NCBI RefSeq assembly: GCF_023612255.1
Contig: NZ_CP063231.1
Coordinates: 2,028,001-2,092,000, forward strand
Direction of reading: 5' to 3'
Source of the DNA: Luteibacter flocculans
GTDB taxonomy: Bacteria; Pseudomonadota; Gammaproteobacteria; Xanthomonadales; Rhodanobacteraceae
DNA: 64,000 bases
Shown: positions 19,335 through 27,072 of the stretch, piece by piece
How the letters are laid out: the number at the start of each line of letters is the position of its first letter
Numbering within the stretch: the first letter of the stretch is position 1
Notes under the pieces: generated by a model
What the model saw: only the letters and a program-made list of their open reading frames with translations
The model's database searches: none
What the model was told of the DNA's origin: nothing
Translations under genes and position numbers: made by a program

Positions 19335-19335
19335 C

Positions 19336-19653
19336 ATGACGCGCCCGTCGGCCATGCCTTCTACCCTCGCGTGTGCGCCGATTTCCCCCTCGATGATTGC
19401 CGAGGAGGCCCTGGCACTCGTCGAGGCATTCGCCGCTCGCGATACGGAGGAAATGACATTCCGAGCCACGATGCTGCTTACCTACGCGCGCGATACGGGC
19501 CAGATGCCGCTTGCCGTGGCGTCCATCGCATTTCTGGAAGAGGTGCTCGATGGCGGAACCGTGCAGCACACGAGCAATGCCTTCGAGCACGTGATCGCCG
19601 CGGCCGCGGCGATCGTGGAAGCCACGATCGCTCAGACCCCCGCGCATGTGTAG
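19336..19653 (+). CDS. Small hypothetical protein coupled to chemoreceptor
   Basis: A 105-residue protein of unknown function, Ala/Glu-rich and predicted helical (SMIAEEALALVEAF, then HVIAAAAAIVEATIA). Its ATG lies one base beyond the chemoreceptor stop, and its strong AAGGAG is inside the receptor's last codons, so translation is likely coupled. No membrane segment or signal peptide is visible. Its role is likely tied to the receptor or to chemotaxis signalling, but no family is recognised. Confidence 0.65.
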   Translation: MTRPSAMPSTLACAPISPSMIAEEALALVEAFAARDTEEMTFRATMLLTYARDTGQMPLAVASIAFLEEVLDGGTVQHTSNAFEHVIAAAAAIVEATIAQTPAHV

Positions 19654-19664
19654 GCAGTGTTTGC

Positions 19665-19692
19665 GGTGGGAGCCAGCCTGCTGGCGATGGGG
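19665..19692 (+). repeat. Single REP-like element
   Basis: A solitary copy of the GGTGGGAG repeat with internal hairpin CCAGC-CT-GCTGG, just after the small chemoreceptor-linked gene. No inverted partner is present, unlike the copies at 4918 and 28847. It lies directly before a fragment of a fibronectin-type gene. Confidence 0.65.
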
Positions 19693-19758
19693 AAATCCAA
19701 TAGCCGATCGGAGCCGATACATGGCGCAGTAGCGTGATGGTGTGAGGCCGACGAGGCC

Positions 19759-19929
19759 ATGTCAGATTTTTGCGCCGGCTCACGTAGGCCATGCCCTACG
19801 ACAGGTACCGCGACGACCTACCTGCAATACCAGCAGGTCACAGCCACGGTCCAGTACTGGGTAAGGGCATGCAATGCCAGTGGTTGTTCCGGCAACAGCA
19901 ACGGCGTGGTTATTTCCTTGCAGAACTAA
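19759..19929 (+). pseudogene. Fibronectin type III domain fragment (3' end remnant)
   Basis: From about 19801 to the TAA at 19927-19929 one frame reads TTYLQYQQVTATVQYWVRA followed by CNASGCSGNSNGVV. This is the strand pattern and Cys pair of the last part of a bacterial fibronectin type III domain (YRVRACNxxGCSxxSN). The frame is open only from an ATG at 19759, and residues before TTYLQ do not look like the domain, so most of the gene is gone. It probably remains from a secreted or cell-wall-degrading enzyme. A 56-residue expressed peptide cannot be excluded. Confidence 0.6.
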
Positions 19930-19941
19930 AGGACGTCGACA

Positions 19942-20259
19942 ATGCGAAAAGCCATTGACGTGGCCGAGCGGTATTTACTCGGCGATTCATCGGAACACAT
20001 GGCGTGCCTCGTCGAAGTGGCTAGGCATATGGATAAGATTGTTCATGATCCAGCCGTGGACAAGGCAGAGAAGTCTCTGAACCGCCTCATTTGGTGCGCA
20101 TTGGTAACGAACACCGAGCTATCAGGTTACGCATGCGAATTCGTGGTCGGATTGGGCGAGGACATCGGCCTGGAGCTCGATGTGATGACGGAGATCGTCG
20201 TGCATACCGTGCCCGGAATGGCCGAATGGTGCGAAGCGCACGGCAGCAGCGCCGAATAG
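19942..20259 (+). CDS. Hypothetical helical protein
   Basis: A 105-residue protein of unknown family, acidic at the C-terminus, predicted mostly helical (MRKAIDVAERYLLGDS, then VARHMDKIVHDPAVDKAEKS). It has no signal peptide or membrane segment. AAAGGA overlaps the stop of the fibronectin fragment and gives a good ribosome site. It ends 2 bases before the convergent esterase gene. Its neighbours give no functional hint other than the nearby chemoreceptor locus. Confidence 0.6.
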   Translation: MRKAIDVAERYLLGDSSEHMACLVEVARHMDKIVHDPAVDKAEKSLNRLIWCALVTNTELSGYACEFVVGLGEDIGLELDVMTEIVVHTVPGMAEWCEAHGSSAE

Positions 20260-20261
20260 CG

Positions 20262-21290
20262 CTAAGAGGACGGTCGACCCGAGTAAAGGTTGCTCTTACA
20301 GCTGGCCGAGTCATTGGGAAGCACCCCAAGCCCGCACATCCACGCCTCGGCGAGTGTCGTCCAGTGTGTGATCGGCTTATCGGTCTGGCGTACGCCGAAC
20401 GCGTGGCCGCCCTCGGCATAGAGGTGCAGTTCTGCCGGTACCTTGGCCTGTTGCAGGGCGAGGTAATAGGTGAGTGACTCGCGGGTGTCGTCCGTGCCGT
20501 CGTCGCCTGCCTGGGCGATGAACGTCGGCGGGCCCTTGGGATCGATGGTGACCTCTTTGGTCAGGGGGATCGCCGTGCCTTTCCCGTTCCACAGGTGCCC
20601 CGGGTAGAGCGCCAGGGCGAAGTCGGGCCGGCTCGGCAGGCGGTCGGCGTCATCGATGGGATGGTAGGCGCGCGTGCGGTGATTGCTGATGTCGGCGACC
20701 ATGCGGCCGCCCGCGGAGAAGCCGACCACGCCGACCTTGGTGGGATCGAAATGGAATTCCGCAGCGCGTTGGCGCAGCAGTCCCATCGCGCGCTGGGCGT
20801 CCTGCAAGGCCATGGGCTCCTTGGGAGCGCGGCGACAATTACATTCTTCATTCCAGTACGGCCCCGAGCCCGGGACGCGGTACTTCAGCACGGCGCAGGT
20901 GATGCCCTTGGCCGTCGCCCAGTCGCAGATCTCCGTCCCTTCGAGGTCGATGGCGAGTATGCGATAGCCGCCTCCTGGGAACACGAGCAAGGCGGCGCCC
21001 GTGTTTACGCCCTTTGCGGGATAGATCGCCATCGTGGGCCGCGTGACGTGCTCCACGATCTGGATCGGTTTGCCAGCGATGGTGCCGTTGCCGGCTCCAA
21101 AGACCTCAGGAGCCGGGTACGGCGGTTGGGCGATCGCCAGGTCCTTCGGCCATAGGGGCACTTCGACGCCGGGGGCATTGGGTCGCCACGGGCGGTGCTG
21201 CACGTTCTGCAATGGCTCACTGCCTGTCGTGGCGGAGGCCAGGGTGGAGACGAGCATGGCGGCGATGCCGATCCATCGAGCAAGGTTCAT
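20262..21290 (-). CDS. Secreted alpha/beta hydrolase, acetyl-xylan-esterase-like
   Basis: A 342-residue protein with a signal peptide (residues 1-20, ending LASA) and an alpha/beta-hydrolase core. The oxyanion-hole segment is VFPGGGYRIL, the nucleophile elbow is GFSAGG (GxSxG), and the likely acid and His sites are in AGDDGTDD and EGGHAFG. The pattern matches the BD-FAE/carboxylesterase group that releases acetyl or feruloyl groups from plant polymers. The start at 21290 (MNLARWIGIAAML) is chosen because the signal peptide begins there. An insertion with two nearby Cys (NEECNCRRAPKE) is unusual. Confidence 0.8.
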   Translation of the reverse strand: MNLARWIGIAAMLVSTLASATTGSEPLQNVQHRPWRPNAPGVEVPLWPKDLAIAQPPYPAPEVFGAGNGTIAGKPIQIVEHVTRPTMAIYPAKGVNTGAALLVFPGGGYRILAIDLEGTEICDWATAKGITCAVLKYRVPGSGPYWNEECNCRRAPKEPMALQDAQRAMGLLRQRAAEFHFDPTKVGVVGFSAGGRMVADISNHRTRAYHPIDDADRLPSRPDFALALYPGHLWNGKGTAIPLTKEVTIDPKGPPTFIAQAGDDGTDDTRESLTYYLALQQAKVPAELHLYAEGGHAFGVRQTDKPITHWTTLAEAWMCGLGVLPNDSASCKSNLYSGRPSS

Positions 21291-21408
21291 GGTCTGCGTC
21301 CGTCCAGAAAGAGGTTTCCGGACGATAAGCCGAGGCCGTGGCGTTTCCCCGGCACCTGTCGGGCAGGAAACTGACACCCATCAAGCGAGTGCAAGACGCC
21401 CAAATGCA

Positions 21409-21441
21409 GCGGCCCCCTCTCCCGCGGGGAGAAGGGGCCGC
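21409..21441 (-). terminator. Strong hairpin downstream of ompW
   Basis: A GC-rich inverted repeat of about 15 bases per arm (GCGGCCCCCTCTCCC against GGGAGAAGGGGCCGC, one mismatch) lies between the ompW stop and the esterase gene. There is no long T tract on the minus strand, so it may act as an mRNA-stabilising or partly rho-dependent 3' structure. Confidence 0.5.
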
Positions 21442-21485
21442 CAAGACAGGCAGTGGGCCGGATCGATCAGACGTCGACTGCGTCC

Positions 21486-22109
21486 TTAGAACCGGTAGCC
21501 CACGCTGAACCCGTAGACGATCGGATCGATACGCGCCTGGCCCACCTTCGTGCCGCCGACCTTCACGTCCGAGCGGATGCGGATCCAGCGCAGGTCGGCC
21601 GTGATCAGCCAGCTGTCGTTGAGCTTGAAGTCCACACCGGCGCGTGCGGCCACACCCCAGCTGTCGTCGATGGTCACGTGGGCGCCCTTGAGCAGGCCTT
21701 CGCCGCGGCTGTCGTAGAAGTGCGTGAAGTTGATGCCTGCGCCGACGAACGGGGACACCTGCTCGTTGGGCATGAAGTGGTAGTTGATGCCGACGGTCGG
21801 CGGCAGCTGCTTGGTGGTGGCGGCCTTGGTACCGTTCAGACGCACTTCATGGCGGAACGGCAGCGCGCCGAGCACGTCGATACCCCAGTTCGGGGTGAGC
21901 AGGTATTCGAGATCGATGCTGGGGCGGGTGCTGCTGTCGACCTTCGCCTTCATTCCGGCGAGGTGACCCGTATCGCTGTCCGGATGCACCGTGGCGGCGC
22001 CGAAACGCAGCACCCACTGATCGTTGCCATTCACGGTGTCGGCAGCGAAGGCGGGCAGGGTGGTCAGGGCGGCGGCGCTGAGTGCGAGCCAGGGAAGCAG
22101 GGATTTCAT
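21486..22109 (-). CDS. ompW: OmpW family outer-membrane protein
   Basis: A 207-residue outer-membrane beta-barrel protein. It has a signal peptide (residues 1-22, ending PAFAAD), an eight-strand pattern, the typical opening WVLRFGAATVHPDSDTG, the VSPFVGAGINFTHFYD segment and the terminal aromatic YRF. OmpW proteins form a narrow hydrophobic channel and in enterobacteria respond to oxygen through FNR. Start at 22109 gives the signal peptide; the frame upstream is not secretory. The FNR-type box at 22185-22198 lies 76 bases upstream. Confidence 0.92.
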   Translation of the reverse strand: MKSLLPWLALSAAALTTLPAFAADTVNGNDQWVLRFGAATVHPDSDTGHLAGMKAKVDSSTRPSIDLEYLLTPNWGIDVLGALPFRHEVRLNGTKAATTKQLPPTVGINYHFMPNEQVSPFVGAGINFTHFYDSRGEGLLKGAHVTIDDSWGVAARAGVDFKLNDSWLITADLRWIRIRSDVKVGGTKVGQARIDPIVYGFSVGYRF

Positions 22110-22184
22110 GGTGACGTCCTTTGTGTGGAATGCGAGCTTTGTTTGGAATGCGAGTTCATTCTCGAAATCACGCGCGCTGCCCGA

Positions 22185-22198
22185 TTGATCCAGATCAG
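22185..22198 (-). promoter_or_regulatory. FNR/Anr-type box upstream of ompW
   Basis: TTGATCCAGATCAG matches TTGAT-N4-ATCAA at 9 of 10 fixed positions. It is 76-89 bases upstream of the ompW start in the ompW-cydA divergent region. OmpW is a known FNR target in E. coli, which supports assignment to this gene. Confidence 0.55.
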
Positions 22199-22278
22199 TT
22201 ACACGCCTACGTTTTGGGCGCCTGCGACGTCCTGCCGCAGCGCCGTGGGCGGGCCTGCGCGGTCGATATGCCCGCGGG

Positions 22279-22292
22279 TTGATCGAAGTCAA
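22279..22292 (+). promoter_or_regulatory. FNR/Anr-type box upstream of cydA
   Basis: TTGATCGAAGTCAA matches TTGAT-N4-ATCAA at 9 of 10 fixed positions, 113 bases upstream of the cydA start. Cytochrome bd operons are commonly controlled by FNR/Anr. Confidence 0.55.
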
Positions 22293-22405
22293 AAAGGCTG
22301 TCCATCGCAGCAACGAAACTTGCGCTCACGGTGCACCGCCTGGTGGCGAGGCACCGAAGCGCGCCGCGTGACGGCGCGTGCCACTCCACCTAGGGACGTC
22401 ACGCC

Positions 22406-23974
22406 ATGCATGACATCACCGTCGTAGACCTGTCGCGGCTGCAATTCGCGGCCACGGCGCTTTATCACTTCCTGTTCGTACCACTTACGCTGGGCATGAC
22501 CTTCATGCTGGCGGCGATGGAGACTGTCTACGTGGTCACCGGCAAGGTGATCTACAAACAAATCACCCAGTTCTGGGGCAAGCTCTTTCTCATCAACTTT
22601 GCGCTTGGTGTGGCCACCGGCCTCACCATGGAATTCCAGTTCGGCACGAACTGGTCTTTCTACTCAAGTTTCGTCGGAGATATTTTCGGCGCGCCATTGG
22701 CCATCGAAGGCCTGATGGCGTTCTTTCTTGAATCGACCTTTGTCGGCCTGATGGTGTTCGGCTGGCATCGGCTCAAGCCCGGCCAGCATCTGGCGGTGAC
22801 CTACCTGGTGGCACTCGGCTCGAACCTCTCGGCTCTGTGGATCCTGGTGGCGAACGCGTTCATGCAGGACCCGGTCGGTGCGCATTTCAACCCGACCACG
22901 ATGCGCATGGAGTTGAACGACTTCGCCGCATTGATCTTCAGCCCCGACGCGCAGGCCAAGTTCGTACACACGTCGATCGCCGGCTATGTCACGGCGGCCG
23001 TCTTCGTCGCCGGCATCAGTGCCTGGTACATGCTGAAGAACCGTCACATGGAGCTGGCTCGTCGTTCGTTCCGCATGTCGGTACTGTTCGGTGTGCTGTC
23101 CACGGCCGGTGTGATCACGCTGGGTGACGCGCTGGGTTTTGTCGGTGCGGAAGCACAGCCGACCAAGCTCGCTGCGATGGAAGGTCTGTGGAAGACCGAA
23201 AGCGCGCCCATGCCGTTCAACCTGATGGCGTTCCCGTCGCAGGAGAAGCAGACCAACTACGGCGAGGTACAGATCCCCTATGTGCTCTCGATCCTGGTCA
23301 CGCATTCGCTGACGGGCACGGTGCCGGGTGTGGACGTGCTGGAGCAGCGTGCGCAAGATCGCATCCGCGGTGGTATTCCAGCGGTCGCATCGCTCAAGAT
23401 GCTCTCGGCCAACCCGGGTGATGCCAGCGCGCTGGATCAGTTCAGGACGCACGAGAAGGATCTGGGCTATGGCTTCCTGGTGAAGCGCTACGCCGACGAC
23501 GTGAACACGGCGACCGACGCACAGATCGCCCAGGCGGCCAAGGACTCGATCCCGCACGTGGCCACGATGTTCTGGTCGTTCCGCGTGATGGTGTTGCTGG
23601 GTTTGGGCATGCTGGCCTTCTTCGTGCTCGGCCTGCTCTTCACGCTGCGCAACACGGTGCAGCACCAGCGTGGGTTCCTGAAGTTTGCCGTGTGGATGAT
23701 CCCGGCACCGTTCCTCGCCTGCGAGGCGGGCTGGATGGTAGCCGAACTGGGTCGCCAGCCCTGGACGGTGTACGGCCTGCTGCCGACCTGGATGTCCGCA
23801 TCCACGCATAGCGTCGGCTACATGGTGTTCTCGCTCATCGGCTTCGTGGCGGTCTATACCGTGTTCATCGTGATCGAGATGTACCTGATGGTGCGTGCGA
23901 TCCGCACTGGCCCCAGCGACGGCGGCGATGAACTCTCGCTGCCGGTTTCCCACAAGACGTTGGTAGAGGCTTAA
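22406..23974 (+). CDS. cydA: Cytochrome bd ubiquinol oxidase subunit I
   Basis: A 522-residue inner-membrane haem subunit of the high-affinity oxygen-reducing quinol oxidase. It has nine or so membrane helices. The haem b595 ligand His21 (ALYHFLFVPL) and the quinol-loop motif GRQPWTVYG are visible. The long stretch between helices (about residues 250-385) marks the long Q-loop form as in E. coli. It heads the cydA-cydB-cydX-cydD-cydC locus and probably responds to low oxygen through the box at 22279-22292. cydB follows after 2 bases. Confidence 0.97.
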   Translation: MHDITVVDLSRLQFAATALYHFLFVPLTLGMTFMLAAMETVYVVTGKVIYKQITQFWGKLFLINFALGVATGLTMEFQFGTNWSFYSSFVGDIFGAPLAIEGLMAFFLESTFVGLMVFGWHRLKPGQHLAVTYLVALGSNLSALWILVANAFMQDPVGAHFNPTTMRMELNDFAALIFSPDAQAKFVHTSIAGYVTAAVFVAGISAWYMLKNRHMELARRSFRMSVLFGVLSTAGVITLGDALGFVGAEAQPTKLAAMEGLWKTESAPMPFNLMAFPSQEKQTNYGEVQIPYVLSILVTHSLTGTVPGVDVLEQRAQDRIRGGIPAVASLKMLSANPGDASALDQFRTHEKDLGYGFLVKRYADDVNTATDAQIAQAAKDSIPHVATMFWSFRVMVLLGLGMLAFFVLGLLFTLRNTVQHQRGFLKFAVWMIPAPFLACEAGWMVAELGRQPWTVYGLLPTWMSASTHSVGYMVFSLIGFVAVYTVFIVIEMYLMVRAIRTGPSDGGDELSLPVSHKTLVEA

Positions 23975-23976
23975 TC

Positions 23977-25110
23977 ATGGATATCTACGCAAGCCTGCAA
24001 GTGGTCTGGTGGCTGCTGCTCGGCATACTGCTGATCGGTCTGGCCGTGATGGTCGGCATGGACATGGGCGTGGGAGCGATCCTGCGCTACATCGGGCGTA
24101 CCGACCTGGAACGCCGCGTGGCATTGAACGTCATCGGCCCTCACTGGGACGGTAACCAGGTGTGGTTCATCCTCGGTGGCGGCGCGATCTTCGCTGCGTT
24201 TCCGCTGATCTACGCCACCGCGTTCTCCGGCTTCTACGTGGTGATGCTGTTGCTGCTGTGGACGATGATCATTCGTCCGGTCGGCTTCGAATACCGCAGC
24301 AAAATGCCGTCGGCGACGTGGCGTAGTGCCTGGGACTGGGCACTGTTCGTCAGTGGCTTCGTGCCGATGGTGGTGTTCGGTGCTGCGATAGGCAACCTGT
24401 TCCAGGGCGTGCCGTTCCACTTCGACTGGACCCTGACGTCGTTCTACACCGGCAGTTTCCTTGCCTTGCTCAACCCGTTCGCGATCCTCTGTGGCGTACT
24501 GTCGGCGTGCATGTCGGCAGCCATGGGTGGCGTGACGGTGATGGGCGGCGCGCACGGTGCCATTGCGCAACGTAGCCGTACGGTCACGCGTGTGGCATGG
24601 ACGCTGGCGATCGTGCTCTTCGCGGTCGGTGGTCTTTGGGTGTCGCATCTGCAGGGCTACGTCCTCGCGCAGTTCCCGGGTGCAGGTGTCGCGCAGACCC
24701 CGCTGCAGCAGGTGGTGACGCGTGCGGATGGCGCATGGTTGAACAACTTCCACGCGCACAACATCCTGTGGTTGGTGCCGGCCCTGGGTTTCGTCGGCAT
24801 GCTGGGCAGCCTGTTCAGCGCAAGCAGCAACCGTCCGCTGCTGGCCTGGTGGATGGGTGCGGCGGCCTGGATCGGTGTGATCGGCACCGTGGGTTGTGCG
24901 CTGTTCCCGTTCCTGCTGCCCTCGGTCAGCGATCCTCAGCAGAGCCTCACGGTGTGGAACTCGAGCTCGAGCCGCCTGACGCTGGGTTGGATGCTTGGTT
25001 TCGCCGCGGTCTTCGTGCCTCTGATCCTGTGGTACACGAGCTGGGCCTTCTATGTGATGCGTGGCAAGGTCGATCCCGATCAGGTTGCCACTGACGAACA
25101 CGCCTACTAA
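23977..25110 (+). CDS. cydB: Cytochrome bd ubiquinol oxidase subunit II
   Basis: A 377-residue membrane subunit paired with CydA. The N-terminus has the family pattern VVWWLLLGILLIGLAVMVGMDMGVG, then GPHWDGNQVWFILGGGAIFAAFP near residue 55 and WLNNFHAHNILWLVPA near 250. It begins 2 bases after the cydA stop, so translation is likely coupled. Confidence 0.97.
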   Translation: MDIYASLQVVWWLLLGILLIGLAVMVGMDMGVGAILRYIGRTDLERRVALNVIGPHWDGNQVWFILGGGAIFAAFPLIYATAFSGFYVVMLLLLWTMIIRPVGFEYRSKMPSATWRSAWDWALFVSGFVPMVVFGAAIGNLFQGVPFHFDWTLTSFYTGSFLALLNPFAILCGVLSACMSAAMGGVTVMGGAHGAIAQRSRTVTRVAWTLAIVLFAVGGLWVSHLQGYVLAQFPGAGVAQTPLQQVVTRADGAWLNNFHAHNILWLVPALGFVGMLGSLFSASSNRPLLAWWMGAAAWIGVIGTVGCALFPFLLPSVSDPQQSLTVWNSSSSRLTLGWMLGFAAVFVPLILWYTSWAFYVMRGKVDPDQVATDEHAY

Positions 25111-25124
25111 AGGGAGGCTTGGCA

Positions 25125-25340
25125 ATGAAAACCTTTATCCAGTTCTCGATCTTCATGTTGATTGCCACGTTGGCCATCGTGCTGGCGGTGATCCTCGGCG
25201 ATCGCGGTGCGTGGTACTTCGCCTGGCTCATCGGCACGGTGATGATTGTCCTCATCGCTGCGGCCGGCGGTGCCTTGCTCGATGCGCAGGACGAACGCGC
25301 CATGGCGTCGGCCACCGAGCGGGAACATGGCCAGCACTGA
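25125..25340 (+). CDS. cydX: CydX-like small subunit with an extra N-terminal membrane segment
   Basis: A 71-residue protein with two hydrophobic segments. The second, GAWYFAWLIGTVMIVLIAAAG, has the CydX signature (WYFAWILGT in E. coli), the small subunit that stabilises haem d in cytochrome bd. Usual CydX has only that segment and is about 30-50 residues; here residues 1-26 (MKTFIQFSIFMLIATLAIVL) add another helix, comparable in place to YbgE-type proteins. GGGAGG precedes the ATG at 25125. Its end overlaps the start of cydD by 14 bases. No start codon exists just before the CydX part, so the two-helix form looks real. Confidence 0.8.
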   Translation: MKTFIQFSIFMLIATLAIVLAVILGDRGAWYFAWLIGTVMIVLIAAAGGALLDAQDERAMASATEREHGQH

Positions 25341-27072
25341 GCATGCTGTTGCCAACGACTGGCTGCGCCAACAGGCGCAGCCAGTCCGCGGCTTGCTGCG
25401 CGCCGCCATCGGGTATGGCGCGACGCAGTCCCTATTGTTGTGCGCGATAGCATGGCTGGTAGCGCAGGTACTGGCGCTGGCTATCTTCGAGCACGTTGGT
25501 TTGGCCGACCTGCGCTGGTCGATCCTGGCGATTGCCACGCTGGCCATACTCCGCGCCGTGTTGCTTTATCGGCAGCGGATGTGCAGCGACGCCGCCGGCC
25601 GCGCGGTGACGCAGAACGTGCAGCGGGCGTTGCGGCAGCGACTGCGCGAGTTGGGGCCGGCCTGGTCTGCCCGGCAGTCGGCAGGCGATCTGGTGACGCG
25701 GCTGGTCGATGGAGTGGATACCTTGGCGCCGTATTACGCGGGCTATCTGCCGCAGGCGGCGCTGGCTGGTTTGATTCCGATGGTGGTGCTGCTGGCTGTG
25801 GGCCTGCGTGAGCCGTGGTCGGCCCTGGTCCTGCTGTTGTGTGCACCGCTGTTGCCGGTGTTCCTGATTCTTGCAGGGCGCGCTGCTGCCGATGCGAGTA
25901 CGCGGCGCTGGCTGCGCTTGCGCCGACTGGGCGCGCGTTTCATGGATGCGGTGGCCGGCTTGAGCACCCTGCGTCTTTATCGCGCCGCCGAGCGTGAGCA
26001 TGAGCGCGTGCTGGCCGCTGGCGAGGCTTATCGGCAGGACACCATGGCGGTGTTGCGGGTCGCGTTTCTGTCCGCCCTGGTGATGGAATTCTTTGCCACA
26101 TGCAGCATTGCGATCGTGGCCGTCGTGGTTGGTTTTCGACTCATGTCCGGGCACCTCGCTTTTGCGCCTGGCATGTTCGCGCTGCTGCTGGCACCCGAGT
26201 TCTTCCTGCCATTGCGGGCCATGGGCACGCAGCGGCATGCCCGCATGGAAGCGGCCGCTGCGGCGGAAGGTCTGGTCGAGGTGCTGGCCGTGCCGGTCGC
26301 GCCAACGGTCAGCGGGCCGGTGTGCGTTGCCTTCGAGACCTCGGCGCCGAGCGTGGCCTTGCGCAACGTCCACGCTAATCAGGGCGACCACGCGGACGTG
26401 TTGCGCGGTATCGATCTGGTGGTGCCCGCAGGCAGCCGTCTCACGCTGGTCGGCCCGAGCGGTGGCGGTAAATCCAGTCTGCTCGCCGCAGTGATGGGCC
26501 TGCTTCCGCTGGAAAGCGGCAGCATCGAGATCGATGGTCTTACCTTGACGGCGCCCGACTGGGACGCCTGGCGGACGCAGGTCGGCTGGTTGCCGCAGCG
26601 GCCTCACGTGTTCAATGGCAGCCTGCGTGACAACCTGTTGCTCGCACGTCCCGAGGCGGACGAGGTGAGCCTGGCGCGCGTGTTGCGCATGGCCGGGCTG
26701 GACCAGGTCGTGGCGAAGTTGCCGCAAGGGCTGGACACGCCGCTGGGCGAGCGCGGCCTGGGCCTCTCGGGTGGCGAGCTGCAACGGTTGGCGATCGCAC
26801 GCATGTGCTTGCGCGACGCAGCAGTCCTGCTCTGGGACGAACCCACCCAACATCTGGATGCAGCCACCGCCGCCCAAGTCGAACAGCAACTGGATCAGTT
26901 TGCGCGTGGCCGCACCGTGTTGCGGGTAGCGCATCGTGTACGGGATCTGGGGCCGCTGGAAACGGTGGCCGTGCTGGTCGATGGAAAGATCGTGGAGCAG
27001 GGCACGGTGGCGCAGTTGTGCCAACCGGGCACCGCTTTCTCGGCGCTGCTGAATGAGGATCTCCGCGCATGA
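25327..27072 (+). CDS. cydD: Cysteine/glutathione ABC exporter subunit CydD
   Basis: A 581-residue ABC half-transporter: six-helix membrane domain (about residues 20-310) and ATPase domain with Walker A GPSGGGKSS, signature LSGGELQ and Walker B VLLWDEP. With CydC it exports reduced thiols needed for assembly of cytochrome bd. The ATG at 25327 overlaps the cydX end and begins MASTEHAVANDWLR; the longer frame upstream is the out-of-frame reading of cydX. Its TGA overlaps the cydC start (ATGA). Confidence 0.93.
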   Translation: MASTEHAVANDWLRQQAQPVRGLLRAAIGYGATQSLLLCAIAWLVAQVLALAIFEHVGLADLRWSILAIATLAILRAVLLYRQRMCSDAAGRAVTQNVQRALRQRLRELGPAWSARQSAGDLVTRLVDGVDTLAPYYAGYLPQAALAGLIPMVVLLAVGLREPWSALVLLLCAPLLPVFLILAGRAAADASTRRWLRLRRLGARFMDAVAGLSTLRLYRAAEREHERVLAAGEAYRQDTMAVLRVAFLSALVMEFFATCSIAIVAVVVGFRLMSGHLAFAPGMFALLLAPEFFLPLRAMGTQRHARMEAAAAAEGLVEVLAVPVAPTVSGPVCVAFETSAPSVALRNVHANQGDHADVLRGIDLVVPAGSRLTLVGPSGGGKSSLLAAVMGLLPLESGSIEIDGLTLTAPDWDAWRTQVGWLPQRPHVFNGSLRDNLLLARPEADEVSLARVLRMAGLDQVVAKLPQGLDTPLGERGLGLSGGELQRLAIARMCLRDAAVLLWDEPTQHLDAATAAQVEQQLDQFARGRTVLRVAHRVRDLGPLETVAVLVDGKIVEQGTVAQLCQPGTAFSALLNEDLRA

